Both the position numbers and the translations under genes were made by a program. Under the pieces are notes generated by a model, which was given only the letters and a program-made list of their open reading frames with translations, made no database searches and was not told the DNA's origin. Shown one piece after another: positions 21,701 through 29,634 of a stretch of DNA of 51,212 nucleotides. Positions within the stretch are counted from its first letter, which is position 1. Each line of letters starts with the position of its first letter. This DNA is from Flavobacteriales bacterium (GTDB taxonomy: Bacteria; Bacteroidota; Bacteroidia; Flavobacteriales_G; Salibacteraceae), in the NCBI GenBank assembly GCA_020435995.1, contig JAGQYO010000020.1, forward strand, positions 1-51,212. Reading direction: 5' to 3'.

Positions 21701-22776
21701 TATATCCAAGTCTATCATTTTCGCCAGTTTGTAATAACTCAAAACCAATAGACATCATAGCCATGGGCGATACCTTGCTGAGTCCTCCGCCGTCGAAAGG
21801 AGGCTGGTTTACATTCGATACTATTGTTAGGCTCACCACGATTAATCCTGCTGATTATGTGCCTCCAACGAGTTATGAGGCAGTATCCAAAGAGCTGTTT
21901 TACATTTATGTAGACACAGGAACTTCTTGTGGTGACACGGCAAGCCAATATTTTACTGTAAATCCAGCGCCAGAAGTAGAAATCACAGGAAGAAAAGATG
22001 CTTGTGATGGCATCGCTTCTTCTCTCACAGCTGATGGAGGAATTATTTATGTGTGGAGCACAGGCGACACAGCCAAATCCATCACTTTTGTACAAAGCGA
22101 AGCTACAATCTATAAAGTAACCATTACCAATTTTAGTGGTTGCCTCGACTCCACGGCTTATGAAGTAACAATGACTCAGGGAAACTACTTTAAGGCAAAG
22201 CCTGATAGCACAACCTTACAAAAAGGCCAGGACACCTATCTGGATGTTTTAGCACGTAATTTCCCTTCTGATACCATCGACATTATTGGAGAGTTCAGGG
22301 TGCTTACACTGCCGTATGAGGCAGAAGTGTGGCGTGAGGATATGGGCATCAGCGGCAAGCACAATTCGAACTTTTACTATAAACCCAATATTGATTTCAG
22401 ACGCATAGATTCAGTTCAATACAAAATGTGCGACGCTACTTGCGTGAATATTTGTGATTCGGCGTGGGTAAAATTCAGGGTATTAGGCGATCCCTATGAG
22501 TTTTTACCGAATGGCTTTTCGCCCAATGGTGATGGTATAAACGATACATGGCAGGTGCCTGGAATTGAACTCTATCCAGATAATGAATTGTTTATTTATA
22601 ACCGCTGGGGTGATTTGATTTTTTCAGCAGCTCCTTATGCAAATGATTGGGATGGACAGCCATCTACGGGATTACGGATTGGAGGATCAAACGCTGTTGA
22701 TGGCACGTATTTCTACGTTTTAAAAATGGGTGAATCAGAACCAATAAAAGGAACCATAGAATTGAAATCGAAATAA
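18766..22776 (+). CDS. Beta-propeller/Ig-repeat protein with type B T9SS (gliding-associated) C-terminal domain
   Basis: 1336 aa. The GTG start at 18766 gives a signal peptide ending near FARAQ; a TTG at 18775 would also keep it. Residues ~22-480 contain SBBP-type propeller repeats (AxDxSGNVYLxG, DVFVAKYNxxG). A PKD/Ig-like domain (~472-560), about six of the Cys repeats shared with the two upstream giants (~560-1066), another PKD, and an Ig-like domain with a D-V-L-A-R-N core (~1142-1242) follow. The end (~1244-1336) is a classical gliding-motility-associated/CHU_C type B domain: FLPNGFSPNGDGINDTW, YNRWGDLIF, DGTYFYVL. Its stop codon overlaps the ATG of the PorP/SprF gene by one base. Type B proteins are known to depend on a linked PorP/SprF partner for secretion and surface attachment, so the pair is probably functional. 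Confidence 0.9.
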   Translation: MTYLNLRILAFLLFCSGFARAQNFNWVSHIGSATGHESVSALSVSSQDSVIYGVSFTDTLNINGSKSTAAGGKDVLLHSLDSNGAAAWNNPIHFSSNGASDAVSDIAYYAFGSSHYVTGWLDDTTRVGAITNVYAKGGTFFLSKIRINGAIDWVIPDTNLSVSKGKSVATDNSGNVYLLGEYVNTLVLNKSPLVTYQDSGLGDVFVAKYNSSGVFLWSKRIYGAQKIEGIAIRYNVSSNEVIVAGNFMNNVYFDNSSSFLSSATANKKDVFMVRCNASTGAMGTPLRIISSTDHVEAFDMAVDASGGVALTGGFFTNYSAGSFNRTSNGLQDIFVVKVNASNAVVSALQYGGTNSESGKKVLISSNNIVITYGAYKSSNINFSGKIISTSSTQDAFLLATDFSGAQFGAKGGLMSLPTDIMNTYALALTNQKAYISGDFKGRAKFGTTDTLTSMSFSFYDGYLSQVKSSSIYCTFNDTLVTSNFRSLASNNFICVGDTGTITSKATSPYTFQWFKNGSAITGATSNNLSVVDSGKYHLKLTLPALNCSEATKDIRVKLDSLPIVEITADTFCIAAGFHPILLKPSYSISNSTISSTAGGVVGFPPNFQPTSAGIGVDTVTYTYKNIFTGCEATDVGYFKVNANPVITVNNVKSYCNNDGPDTLRFQTPVRFPINKYSMTPAVGIVNDSIFYPSRVNATTHAISYEVTDTNGCKVQTNVNVTVNPVPNVGFMISPNRLCRNAVPVNLTGAFPTGGVFSGRGIAHGTSGKYIADSVPKSMFRDTLKYTVTNGFGCVADTVQYMTIDTVPVVSQTIPTGICESDSIIILSSGKPVVFYFNESSGYTGSPFLSSNDEFFPRQAGPGKHEANYWFKNKLGCSDTTRGDSITVHANPVVTIVPHPGESGFGSYCENGAAVTFNQAQPAGGTYYFQGKPLVNGVFNPYASNVNVGIDSVNYVYTDANGCVGKAGDEVKVKSKPNIIYPSLSFSPVCNNSKPIDIIAMGDTLLSPPPSKGGWFTFDTIVRLTTINPADYVPPTSYEAVSKELFYIYVDTGTSCGDTASQYFTVNPAPEVEITGRKDACDGIASSLTADGGIIYVWSTGDTAKSITFVQSEATIYKVTITNFSGCLDSTAYEVTMTQGNYFKAKPDSTTLQKGQDTYLDVLARNFPSDTIDIIGEFRVLTLPYEAEVWREDMGISGKHNSNFYYKPNIDFRRIDSVQYKMCDATCVNICDSAWVKFRVLGDPYEFLPNGFSPNGDGINDTWQVPGIELYPDNELFIYNRWGDLIFSAAPYANDWDGQPSTGLRIGGSNAVDGTYFYVLKMGESEPIKGTIELKSK

Positions 22777-23843
22777 TGAAGAGTTTAGTTCTATATGTAG
22801 CATTGATTTTTGGGGTATTGACTGCTTTTGGTCAAAAGATACCTGAGACCTCGCTATATATACTTCACCAGCCTTTTGTGAATCCTGCTTCAGTTTCAAA
22901 ATATGGCTCCATGAGTGGTGCATTTAGTTTTAAGCAACAATGGGTGGGTTATGAAGGCGCACCTCAAAGCTTGTTTGCTAATTTTAATATGCCATTAAAA
23001 CGTGATCGAACTGCCGGGGGATTAATCTCCAATGACAAGTTGGGCATCCACAATACATTTAAGATTCAGGGGTTGTACGCACAAAAATTTAGAATCGATC
23101 GCACCAGTTTTTTCTCATTGGCGGTAACGCCTGGCATTGATTTATTACAAAATGACTATGCTGCAGTTCAAACTGATTATGCCAACGATCCGTTGTTTTC
23201 TGGAAATTCTGTTTCCATGTTTTCGGTTAACATGGGGGCGGGCGGATATTATTACGCCAAGAAACTTTATGCAGGTATAGCCATCCCAGAGTTTTTCTAC
23301 AACCACTTTGAGGCGGTAAATCCGGGAGAAAATAAAGGCAAGCTAACACTTAACTTAAAGAATATGCCCCTCTATTTTATGGGGGGATGGAAAACCGATG
23401 TAGGTAAATTTATTACCTTAAAACCATCTTCCATGGTGCGCTATCAACCAGGGTCGGCCTTGCAGGTGGATGTAACTTGCCTAGCGGAATATCGCGAGCA
23501 AATTGGTTTCGGTATCACTTACAGAACTTTAAACTCACTTAACTTCATTGCCAGTTATCAGATAAATAGAGATTTTAAAGTTGGATATGGCTATAATACC
23601 CAATTGGGCTCTCAACTCAATACCTATAACAGTGGCACACATGAAATAGGTTTAATGTTTGGAACTGGTAATATGAAGCGGTCGAACGTTAATCTTCCAA
23701 AGAAAATTAAGAAGTATAAAAAAGCGAAACTCAAGGAGATTCAAAAGGCCATGAAAGCCACTGAAAAAGAAAGGAAGAAGAAGGACAAAGACGCTGTACC
23801 CCTTGAACCTGGAGGAAAACGCAAGAAACAACCGTATAGGTAG
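22776..23843 (+). CDS. PorP/SprF family type IX secretion membrane protein
   Basis: 355 aa with a signal peptide ending at TAFGQ (~20). The N-terminal NPAS and WVGYEGAPQS motifs are typical of PorP/SprF, followed by amphipathic beta strands of an outer-membrane barrel (~300 residues). In known systems SprF-type proteins bind secreted type B CTD proteins and help hold them at the surface, which fits the translational coupling (TAATG) to the type B gene upstream. It is odd in having a C-terminal tail of ~55 residues after the barrel that is very rich in Lys, Arg and Glu and ends in Pro-Tyr-Arg; most family members end with the last strand. It is the last gene of the operon and converges on the P-type ATPase gene 11 bases away. 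Confidence 0.9.
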   Translation: MKSLVLYVALIFGVLTAFGQKIPETSLYILHQPFVNPASVSKYGSMSGAFSFKQQWVGYEGAPQSLFANFNMPLKRDRTAGGLISNDKLGIHNTFKIQGLYAQKFRIDRTSFFSLAVTPGIDLLQNDYAAVQTDYANDPLFSGNSVSMFSVNMGAGGYYYAKKLYAGIAIPEFFYNHFEAVNPGENKGKLTLNLKNMPLYFMGGWKTDVGKFITLKPSSMVRYQPGSALQVDVTCLAEYREQIGFGITYRTLNSLNFIASYQINRDFKVGYGYNTQLGSQLNTYNSGTHEIGLMFGTGNMKRSNVNLPKKIKKYKKAKLKEIQKAMKATEKERKKKDKDAVPLEPGGKRKKQPYR

Positions 23844-23854
23844 TCCATCGGGGT

Positions 23855-26251
23855 TTACGATAAATCTCTAGCTTTCCAAGCTGTAGCGGCACTTACAAAA
23901 ACCACCACGGAAATTGAACTTAACGGCATGAGTATGGCTGCCACAATGGGAGTGAGGGCACCTTGTACAGCGAAATACATACCTACAACATTGTATAGAA
24001 AAGACAGCGCAAAACTGAGTTTTACAATTTGCATACTCGACCTGCTGAACTTTAAATATGAAAGTATTTTATTAAAATGCCCGGAATCTAAAATGGCATC
24101 ACATGCCGGTGAAAAGGAATAAACATCGTCAGAAATAGCGATTCCCACTTGTGCCTGCTTCAAAGCACCTGAATCGTTCAATCCATCGCCTACCATTATT
24201 ACTTTATGATGATGTGCATTTAGGTTTTCAATGTATTCTAGTTTGTCTTTTGGGCTTTGACTAAATAGAATTTTGTCCTTTGAAAAATATGGAAGCCAAT
24301 CTTGCATGTTTGCCTTGTGATCGCCAGTGATCAAATGCAGGTCGTATCCATATTCCTTTAATTGTGTGAGCAGTTCGCCGTAACCTTCTCGCATACTTGT
24401 TTTCACCTTAAAGTAGCCCTTATAGGTATCGTTTATGGAAATATGCACAGCTGAGTCTTCCGCTGAATCTTGTATTTCAAGAAAAGCGGGTGAACCTACT
24501 TTTACGGAATATCCGTTTACCCCGCCCATGATGCCCTTGCCAGTTATTTCCTGAAAATCCGAAACTAAGGGTCTAGAATCCGATGCGGGGAGGTAGTCAT
24601 AAATGGCCTTGCTCAACGGATGTATTGAGCTCCAACACAAATGTTTTACGGCTAACAATTCTTCTGCGGAGAGTCGTTTGTTTCCATGAAATAACACTTC
24701 TTGTGCTTGGTTTTTTGTAATGGTTCCCGTTTTGTCAAAGACAATGGTGTTGGTTTTGGCTAGGTTTTCTACCACTAGGCTATTCTTTAAATAAAAACCA
24801 AACCTACCGAGAATGCGAATGGAATTTCCCAGCGTGAACGGAAGTGAAAGTGCTAAGGCACATGGGCAGGCTATAATTAAAACTGCTGTAAAAGCTTCAA
24901 TGGCAATTTTGGGGTCGTTAAATTGCCAAAATACCCAACTACCTACGGCGATGAACATAATAACTACGGTAAAATACTGGCTTACTTTATCAATAATAGA
25001 TTCATAACCTGAGCTTTTCTGAGTTTTGAATGCAGCCTGATTCCACAAATCGGTTAAGTAGCTCTGCGACACAGGTTGTTGCACAATTAAATGAATGGAC
25101 TCGCCTTGTTGCCGACCTCCTGCATAGATGAGGTCGCCTTTTTGTTTTCCTACGAGTTCCGATTCTCCAGTAACAAAGCTGTAGTCGATGGTTGCACGGG
25201 AGGTAATAAGAATACTATCTGACGGTACTAATTCGCCATTTCGAATTAATATTTCGTCTCCTTTTTTAAGCTGATTCACTAAGATTCCTTTTTGATTATT
25301 ATTCTGAACCAGGGTAACCGCAAGCGGAAAATAAGATCGGAAATCCCTTTCGAAACTCATGGCAGAATACGTTTTTCCCTGAAACCACTTTCCTACCAAG
25401 AGAAAGAAGACCAAACCACTCAATGAATCGAAGTAACCAAAACCTGTGTTTGAAATTACTTCGTAGCTGCTGCGAAAGAACAAAACGAAAATACCGAGTG
25501 ATATGGGCACATCAATATTGATGATTTTGTGTTTGAGTCCTTTATATGCCGAGGTGTAATAGTCGCGGGCAGAGTAGAGTAGAATTGGAATGCTCAATAT
25601 CAAATTCAGCCAAGCAAAAATGTCTATGTAATGAGCCTCATCCTTAAATTGAAAGGAGAAATATTCTGGAAAGCTCATAAGCATAATGTTCCCAAAACAA
25701 AACCCGGCAACCCCCATTTTAATGAGCAATTGGCGTTGAATATTTTGGTTTGCTTGTTCCTTGGTACCCTCTAAGTTGATATCGGGCGGATAACCGATGC
25801 TGGCCATTAATTCTACCAATTTTCTGAGGCTGATTTCATCTTCTTTAAAATTTATTTTGGCAGTTTTCTTTACGAAATTCACTACTGAACTGGATACCCC
25901 AGCATTCAACTTGTGCAAGTTTTCAAGAAGCCAAATGCAAGACGAACAATGAATATTTGGGATGTAGAAATTTACCGTTCGAAAATTTCCTTCTTTAAAA
26001 TAAAAAAGTTGGTCGGCAATTTCTTCGGTATCGAGAAAGGCGAATCGTTCGCCGAATGATGTTGTTTTAACCCTGTTGGTGGGTCGGTCAATTTCATAAT
26101 AGTCACAGAGACCGTGTTCGTTCAGAATTTCATAAACGGTTTTACAACCCAAGCAGCAAAATGGCTTTTCGTCTAACCAGACCAAGTCATTTTCGCAAAG
26201 TTCGTTGCAGTGCGCACAATTATGTGAAGGTGTATTATTTGGATTTGCCAT
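23855..26251 (-). CDS. ccoI: Copper-translocating P-type ATPase, CcoI/FixI type
   Basis: About 798 aa from the ATG at 26251. An in-frame TTG at 26260 lies next to a probable -7 promoter box, so the ATG is preferred. The N-terminus holds a CxxCxxxC / CCxxC zinc-ribbon-like metal-binding domain, then an HMA-like domain with HCSSC. The P1B-type core follows: CPC in a membrane helix (CPCALALSLP), the phosphorylation motif DKTGT, the HP of the nucleotide domain (SSIHPLSKA) and GDGLND. The N-terminal Cys domain plus HMA is the pattern of ATPases that supply copper to cbb3-type cytochrome oxidase. No ccoS or ccoNOP genes are in the window, so the oxidase role is inferred from domain pattern; general copper export is the alternative. 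It acts in the inner membrane. Confidence 0.88.
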   Translation of the reverse strand: MANPNNTPSHNCAHCNELCENDLVWLDEKPFCCLGCKTVYEILNEHGLCDYYEIDRPTNRVKTTSFGERFAFLDTEEIADQLFYFKEGNFRTVNFYIPNIHCSSCIWLLENLHKLNAGVSSSVVNFVKKTAKINFKEDEISLRKLVELMASIGYPPDINLEGTKEQANQNIQRQLLIKMGVAGFCFGNIMLMSFPEYFSFQFKDEAHYIDIFAWLNLILSIPILLYSARDYYTSAYKGLKHKIINIDVPISLGIFVLFFRSSYEVISNTGFGYFDSLSGLVFFLLVGKWFQGKTYSAMSFERDFRSYFPLAVTLVQNNNQKGILVNQLKKGDEILIRNGELVPSDSILITSRATIDYSFVTGESELVGKQKGDLIYAGGRQQGESIHLIVQQPVSQSYLTDLWNQAAFKTQKSSGYESIIDKVSQYFTVVIMFIAVGSWVFWQFNDPKIAIEAFTAVLIIACPCALALSLPFTLGNSIRILGRFGFYLKNSLVVENLAKTNTIVFDKTGTITKNQAQEVLFHGNKRLSAEELLAVKHLCWSSIHPLSKAIYDYLPASDSRPLVSDFQEITGKGIMGGVNGYSVKVGSPAFLEIQDSAEDSAVHISINDTYKGYFKVKTSMREGYGELLTQLKEYGYDLHLITGDHKANMQDWLPYFSKDKILFSQSPKDKLEYIENLNAHHHKVIMVGDGLNDSGALKQAQVGIAISDDVYSFSPACDAILDSGHFNKILSYLKFSRSSMQIVKLSFALSFLYNVVGMYFAVQGALTPIVAAILMPLSSISVVVFVSAATAWKARDLS

Positions 26252-26257
26252 TAGGGG

Positions 26258-26265
26258 CAAAAGTC
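26258..26265 (-). promoter_or_regulatory. Candidate -7 element of the P-type ATPase gene
   Basis: The minus strand reads GACTTTTG, one mismatch from TAnnTTTG, with six bases between it and the ATG at 26251. The spacing matches the other start-proximal -7 boxes in this window. Confidence 0.35.
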
Positions 26266-26277
26266 AAGTAAAGTACA

Positions 26278-26300
26278 GTTGATGCTCCACGAGCTTCAAC
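26278..26300. promoter_or_regulatory. Inverted repeat upstream of the copper ATPase gene
   Basis: The arms GTTGA (26278-26282) and TCAAC (26296-26300) pair, as do GCTC and GAGC inside them, with one T-T mismatch between and a CAC loop. It lies about 13-35 bases upstream of the candidate -7 box on the minus strand, where a regulator could bind. There is no clean T-run on either downstream side, so an intrinsic terminator for the dehydrogenase gene is less likely, though a structured 3' end remains possible. Confidence 0.4.
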
Positions 26301-26317
26301 ATGCTTAAAAAAAAGTC

Positions 26318-27208
26318 TTAGTTTTTAAATCCGTCGGCTACCACCAGGTCCTTGGTGCCATGGGTCCAAGAATAGAATCCCTCGCCACTTTTCACACCTT
26401 TTTTGCCTGCCATTACCATATTCACCAAAAGCGGACATGGGGCGTATTTAGGATTTCCAAATCCATCGTAGAGCACATTCATGATGGACAAGCAGACATC
26501 CAAACCTATAAAATCAGCCAACTGAAGCGGCCCCATTGGATGAGCCATGCCCAGTTTCATAACCGTATCAATTTCTTCTACTCCTGCCACGCCTTCGTGC
26601 AGGGTAATGATGGCTTCATTAATCATCGGCATAAGGATTCTATTGGCTACAAAACCGGGATAATCATTAACCTCAACAGGTACTTTGCCGAGTTTTACCG
26701 ACAATTCCATTACTTGTTTAGTAACCTCATCCGAAGTTGCGTAGCCACGAATTACTTCCACCAATTTCATTACCGGAACGGGATTCATAAAGTGCATACC
26801 AATTACCTGTGCTGGGCGCTGGGTAACAGCCGCAATTCGTGTAATAGAAATAGAAGATGTGTTGGTCGACAACAAACAACCCGCAGGTGTGTGTTGGTCC
26901 ATATCTTTAAATATTTTTAGTTTGAGGTCGATGTTTTCGGTAGCAGCTTCCACCACCAATTCACGATCGGATAGAGCGCTGGCCATATTGGTAGAAGTTT
27001 GGATATTTCCAAGGGTGGCGGCTTTGTCGGCTTCGGTTATTTTTTCCTTCGCAACCATTCGATCCAAATTTTTTGAGATGGTACTTATGGCCTTATTCAA
27101 ATTGTCTTCTGAAACATCAACCAAATTCACTTTGTACCCGCTTTGAGCAAATACATGTGCAATTCCATTTCCCATTGTTCCTGCCCCTATCACTGCTACT
27201 TTTTCCAT
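26318..27208 (-). CDS. 3-hydroxybutyryl-CoA / 3-hydroxyacyl-CoA dehydrogenase
   Basis: 296 aa from the ATG at 27208, so that the protein starts with the MEKVAVIGAGTMG strand of the Rossmann fold; a frame start at 27217 adds only three residues. It oxidises (S)-3-hydroxyacyl-CoA to 3-oxoacyl-CoA with NAD+, in butyrate metabolism, beta-oxidation or phenylacetate breakdown. The GxGxxG motif binds NAD. The catalytic His lies in MHFMNPVP. The C-terminal domain (PGFVANRILMP, then GMAHPMGPLQLADFIGLD) is typical of the family, and length is normal for the short monofunctional type (~280-300). No other beta-oxidation gene is nearby, so the chain length it prefers cannot be read from context. Confidence 0.92.
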   Translation of the reverse strand: MEKVAVIGAGTMGNGIAHVFAQSGYKVNLVDVSEDNLNKAISTISKNLDRMVAKEKITEADKAATLGNIQTSTNMASALSDRELVVEAATENIDLKLKIFKDMDQHTPAGCLLSTNTSSISITRIAAVTQRPAQVIGMHFMNPVPVMKLVEVIRGYATSDEVTKQVMELSVKLGKVPVEVNDYPGFVANRILMPMINEAIITLHEGVAGVEEIDTVMKLGMAHPMGPLQLADFIGLDVCLSIMNVLYDGFGNPKYAPCPLLVNMVMAGKKGVKSGEGFYSWTHGTKDLVVADGFKN

Positions 27209-27242
27209 ATTAACCAATGCTTTTGAATGTATTAATTGAGCT

Positions 27243-27250
27243 CAAAAATA
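27243..27250 (-). promoter_or_regulatory. -7 promoter box of the hydroxyacyl-CoA dehydrogenase gene
   Basis: The minus strand reads TATTTTTG, a perfect TAnnTTTG, 34 bases upstream of the ATG at 27208. It lies inside the T-rich tail of the terminator of the upstream gene, so the two signals overlap. No clear -33 TTTG was found at normal spacing. Confidence 0.5.
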
Positions 27251-27290
27251 AAACAAAAAGAAGGGGAGAAAAAGAGCTATTTGCCCCTTC
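27244..27290 (-). terminator. Intrinsic terminator of the glycosylphosphotransferase gene
   Basis: On the minus strand a perfect 7-bp stem, GAAGGGG (27290-27284) with CCCCTTC (27266-27260), encloses a 17-base loop that contains the stop codon. It is followed by TTTTTGTTTTATTTTT. The stem begins inside the last codons of the gene. Confidence 0.65.
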
Positions 27291-28692
27291 CTTGTACCAC
27301 TATAAGTACCGTGTAAATGAGAATTTTAAAGTCGAGAAACAAGGACATATTCTCCATGTACAGAATGTCGTACTTCATTCGCTGAACCATTTCGTCCACA
27401 TTTTCGGCGTAGCCATACTTCACTTGCCCCCAAGATGTAATCCCGGGTTTTACTTTTTGAAGATAGGCGTAATGTGGTGCTTTTTCAAGGATTTGTTCAA
27501 TAAAATATTGTCGTTCTGGGCGGGGACCAACAAGGCTCATATCACCTTTTAGCACATTCCAGAATTGCGGAATTTCATCGATGCGCGTTTTGCGCATAAA
27601 GCGGCCAAATTTGGTGATTCGCGGATCGTTTTCACTAGAGAGTTGAGGGCCACTCTTTTCTGCATCAGCGTACATCGACCTGAATTTGTACATTACAAAT
27701 GGTTCATTGTACAAGCCAATTCTTTCGTGAGAGTAAAATATTGGCCCCTTCGATTCTAATTTAATCAATATGGCGGCAACCAAATAAACGGGAATGCACA
27801 GCACCATGGCTACAATAGATACTACAATATCAATAATGCGTTTCATGGATTTTTGCCAAGCGGGCATTATTTCCTGGTTAATCTGAATAAGCGGGGCCCC
27901 AAATATGGAAGTCATTTTTACCGATCCAGCCAAAATATCGTAGATGTCGGGTATCACACTGATATTCACGTTTTCTTCCTTAAGCACATTGAGCACCTTC
28001 CCAATTTTGGAATGTTCTGAGGTTTCGGCGGCAATAATAATTTCCTCTATGTCGTGTTCCTCTATGATACTCGACATGTTGTTTACATGACCTAAGTGCG
28101 GTAGGTGTGAATTTAAAATAAGTCCATCATTTCCATTGATATGCAGGTAGCCAATAAACTTAAACCCCGATGATTTTTTTTGACCTTCAAGCTCCTGAAA
28201 GAGTTCATAAGCTTTTTCATTGCTTCCGATGAGCAATGAATTGAATCCTAGAAGTCGGTTGTGAATTTTATAGGCGGTATTGCTGCTCAGAATAAACCTC
28301 AGAATAAATGTGGCGAAGAAATGAAGGCAAAACAGGGAGGCAAAACTCAAGTAGTAAACCTTATAAGAAATGATAACATCATCTAAGAGCAACCCGAAAA
28401 AAATGACAACCACACCTATTAAAGTTTGGAGTAGGGTTTGGCCCATCTCCTTCAACCTCGATTTTCGATAAATCTGATGGTAGGTAGCGGTTACCCAATA
28501 AAACAGCAGCCAAGCCAAGGGGATAATGGCCAGGCCAAGAAAAAAACGATCGTTGAAGATTATATTCGGCTCACCGGGAATAATGGGCGGTTCGAGGTAG
28601 GTTTTTCTATAAATGAAGAAGACAGTCCATGCAAACGCAGCCGATAAATAATCGGCAATTAGGTACCTTATAACTTGTAAACGCTGATTCAC
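27277..28692 (-). CDS. Polyprenyl-phosphate sugar-1-phosphate transferase (WcaJ/WbaP-like)
   Basis: 471 aa. It transfers a sugar-1-phosphate from a nucleotide sugar to undecaprenyl phosphate, the first step of exopolysaccharide or O-antigen repeat synthesis, at the inner membrane. Four N-terminal membrane helices (residues ~10-130) are followed by a CoA-binding-like Rossmann domain (~145-265), another helix ([19 protein letters not shown]) and the catalytic bacterial sugar transferase domain: [37 protein letters not shown] and KPGITSWGQ. The start is GTG at 28692, in a GTGA overlap with the stop of the lipoprotein gene, implying translational coupling. No other polysaccharide gene adjoins it, so it may be an orphan initiating enzyme. 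Confidence 0.92.
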   Translation of the reverse strand: MNQRLQVIRYLIADYLSAAFAWTVFFIYRKTYLEPPIIPGEPNIIFNDRFFLGLAIIPLAWLLFYWVTATYHQIYRKSRLKEMGQTLLQTLIGVVVIFFGLLLDDVIISYKVYYLSFASLFCLHFFATFILRFILSSNTAYKIHNRLLGFNSLLIGSNEKAYELFQELEGQKKSSGFKFIGYLHINGNDGLILNSHLPHLGHVNNMSSIIEEHDIEEIIIAAETSEHSKIGKVLNVLKEENVNISVIPDIYDILAGSVKMTSIFGAPLIQINQEIMPAWQKSMKRIIDIVVSIVAMVLCIPVYLVAAILIKLESKGPIFYSHERIGLYNEPFVMYKFRSMYADAEKSGPQLSSENDPRITKFGRFMRKTRIDEIPQFWNVLKGDMSLVGPRPERQYFIEQILEKAPHYAYLQKVKPGITSWGQVKYGYAENVDEMVQRMKYDILYMENMSLFLDFKILIYTVLIVVQGRGK

Positions 28693-29576
28693 TGATGAAC
28701 AATCTTTAAGTTATCAAGGTAAACATGTCCTTCGCTGGCTCCGTTTGGCAAATAGCAGGTAAAATACACTTGGAAGAAGGATGCCGTTTCTGCAGCACTT
28801 ACATAAGGGGTCATGAATACGTAAAGTTTTTTCCAAACTTCCTCTCCGTTAGAATTTGTAGGTTTTATCGTGAGTGCGGTGGCCGTCGTGGGCGAGCCTG
28901 AAGTGTAGTAGGCTTTCAAAAGAATGTCAAACGGGATATTGCTTCTAATATCTAATTCTAGGTAAACATCGTTACCAAACTTTGGAAGGGTTAACAAATC
29001 TTGGTTTCGCCCTGTATATTTTGGTTTTTCTGGCGTGACGAAAATCCCTCCACATGCTGATCTTTCGAAAACAATGGCAGGATCTTTTACACGTAGGATA
29101 TTCACATTTGAACCAGCAACCGAATCGAAGGAAATACTAATATCTTCAAAATCTTCCTTCCACGGAAAAACCACATTTGGGCGGTATTTTACAACTGGGT
29201 TAATCTGGCTTACCTCATCTTTAACGAGATTAATACGGCTTTCAAATCCATCGTAAAAAGGATAAATGGCCCTTTCTGATGTTACGCCACTGCGTACGAT
29301 GCCCGGAAACATGGTAACCACTAAATTGCCTTCTTTGAGTACCGGTATTTTATTGGGGAGTTCATAAGCGCCTAGGTTATCCTCTTCAACATACACCCAA
29401 GCATCGTAGATTCTACTGGATGCCGAACCTTCCACCAAATAATTGGTTGATACCGTCATAGATTTAACTTCCATGATAGCGGGAATGCCATCCGTATCCG
29501 ACTTTTTACAAGATGAAAGTATGAGCCCGAATAGGGCAACATGCAGAATAAATAAAAAGGTGCGGGTATCTTTCAA
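28689..29576 (-). CDS. Exported lipoprotein of unknown function
   Basis: 295 aa. The start must be TTG at 29576, because no ATG precedes the signal sequence. The lipoprotein signal peptide ends in the lipobox LSSC (Cys ~23) followed by KKSD. The rest is beta-rich: an N-terminal domain (~35-130) with AWVYVEEDNLGAYELP, resembling a carboxypeptidase-regulatory or Ig-like fold, and a C-terminal jelly-roll-like part (~140-295) ending in [11 protein letters not shown], the usual end of carbohydrate-binding-like sandwich domains. It overlaps the glycosylphosphotransferase gene by four bases, so the two are probably made together. I do not recognise a named family. A surface or outer-membrane position is likely. 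Confidence 0.8.
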   Translation of the reverse strand: MKDTRTFLFILHVALFGLILSSCKKSDTDGIPAIMEVKSMTVSTNYLVEGSASSRIYDAWVYVEEDNLGAYELPNKIPVLKEGNLVVTMFPGIVRSGVTSERAIYPFYDGFESRINLVKDEVSQINPVVKYRPNVVFPWKEDFEDISISFDSVAGSNVNILRVKDPAIVFERSACGGIFVTPEKPKYTGRNQDLLTLPKFGNDVYLELDIRSNIPFDILLKAYYTSGSPTTATALTIKPTNSNGEEVWKKLYVFMTPYVSAAETASFFQVYFTCYLPNGASEGHVYLDNLKIVHQ

Positions 29577-29634
29577 AACTTAAGCTACGCTTAACGAGGC
29601 CGCGAAGATATTATTGTATTTATAAGAATGTACT

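Noticed and set aside
1..22200. CRISPR or satellite-type DNA repeat in the giant genes
   Set aside because: The repeats are in frame, 75-90 codons long and strongly diverged at DNA level; they are protein domain repeats with no constant spacers.
26278..26300. Fnr or Crp box at the inverted repeat
   Set aside because: The distance between the TTGA and TCAA half-sites is much longer than in Fnr (TTGAT-N4-ATCAA) or Crp sites.
26360..26920. 186-aa open frame on the plus strand opposite the hydroxyacyl-CoA dehydrogenase gene
   Set aside because: It is antisense to a clear enzyme gene, is rich in His, Ile and Tyr as expected from reversed codons, and shows no family signature.
29580..29594. Small perfect hairpin TTAAGC/GCTTAA just upstream of the lipoprotein start
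   Set aside because: It has only a six-base A/T-rich stem with a three-base loop and no real T-run, so neither a terminator nor an operator can be claimed.
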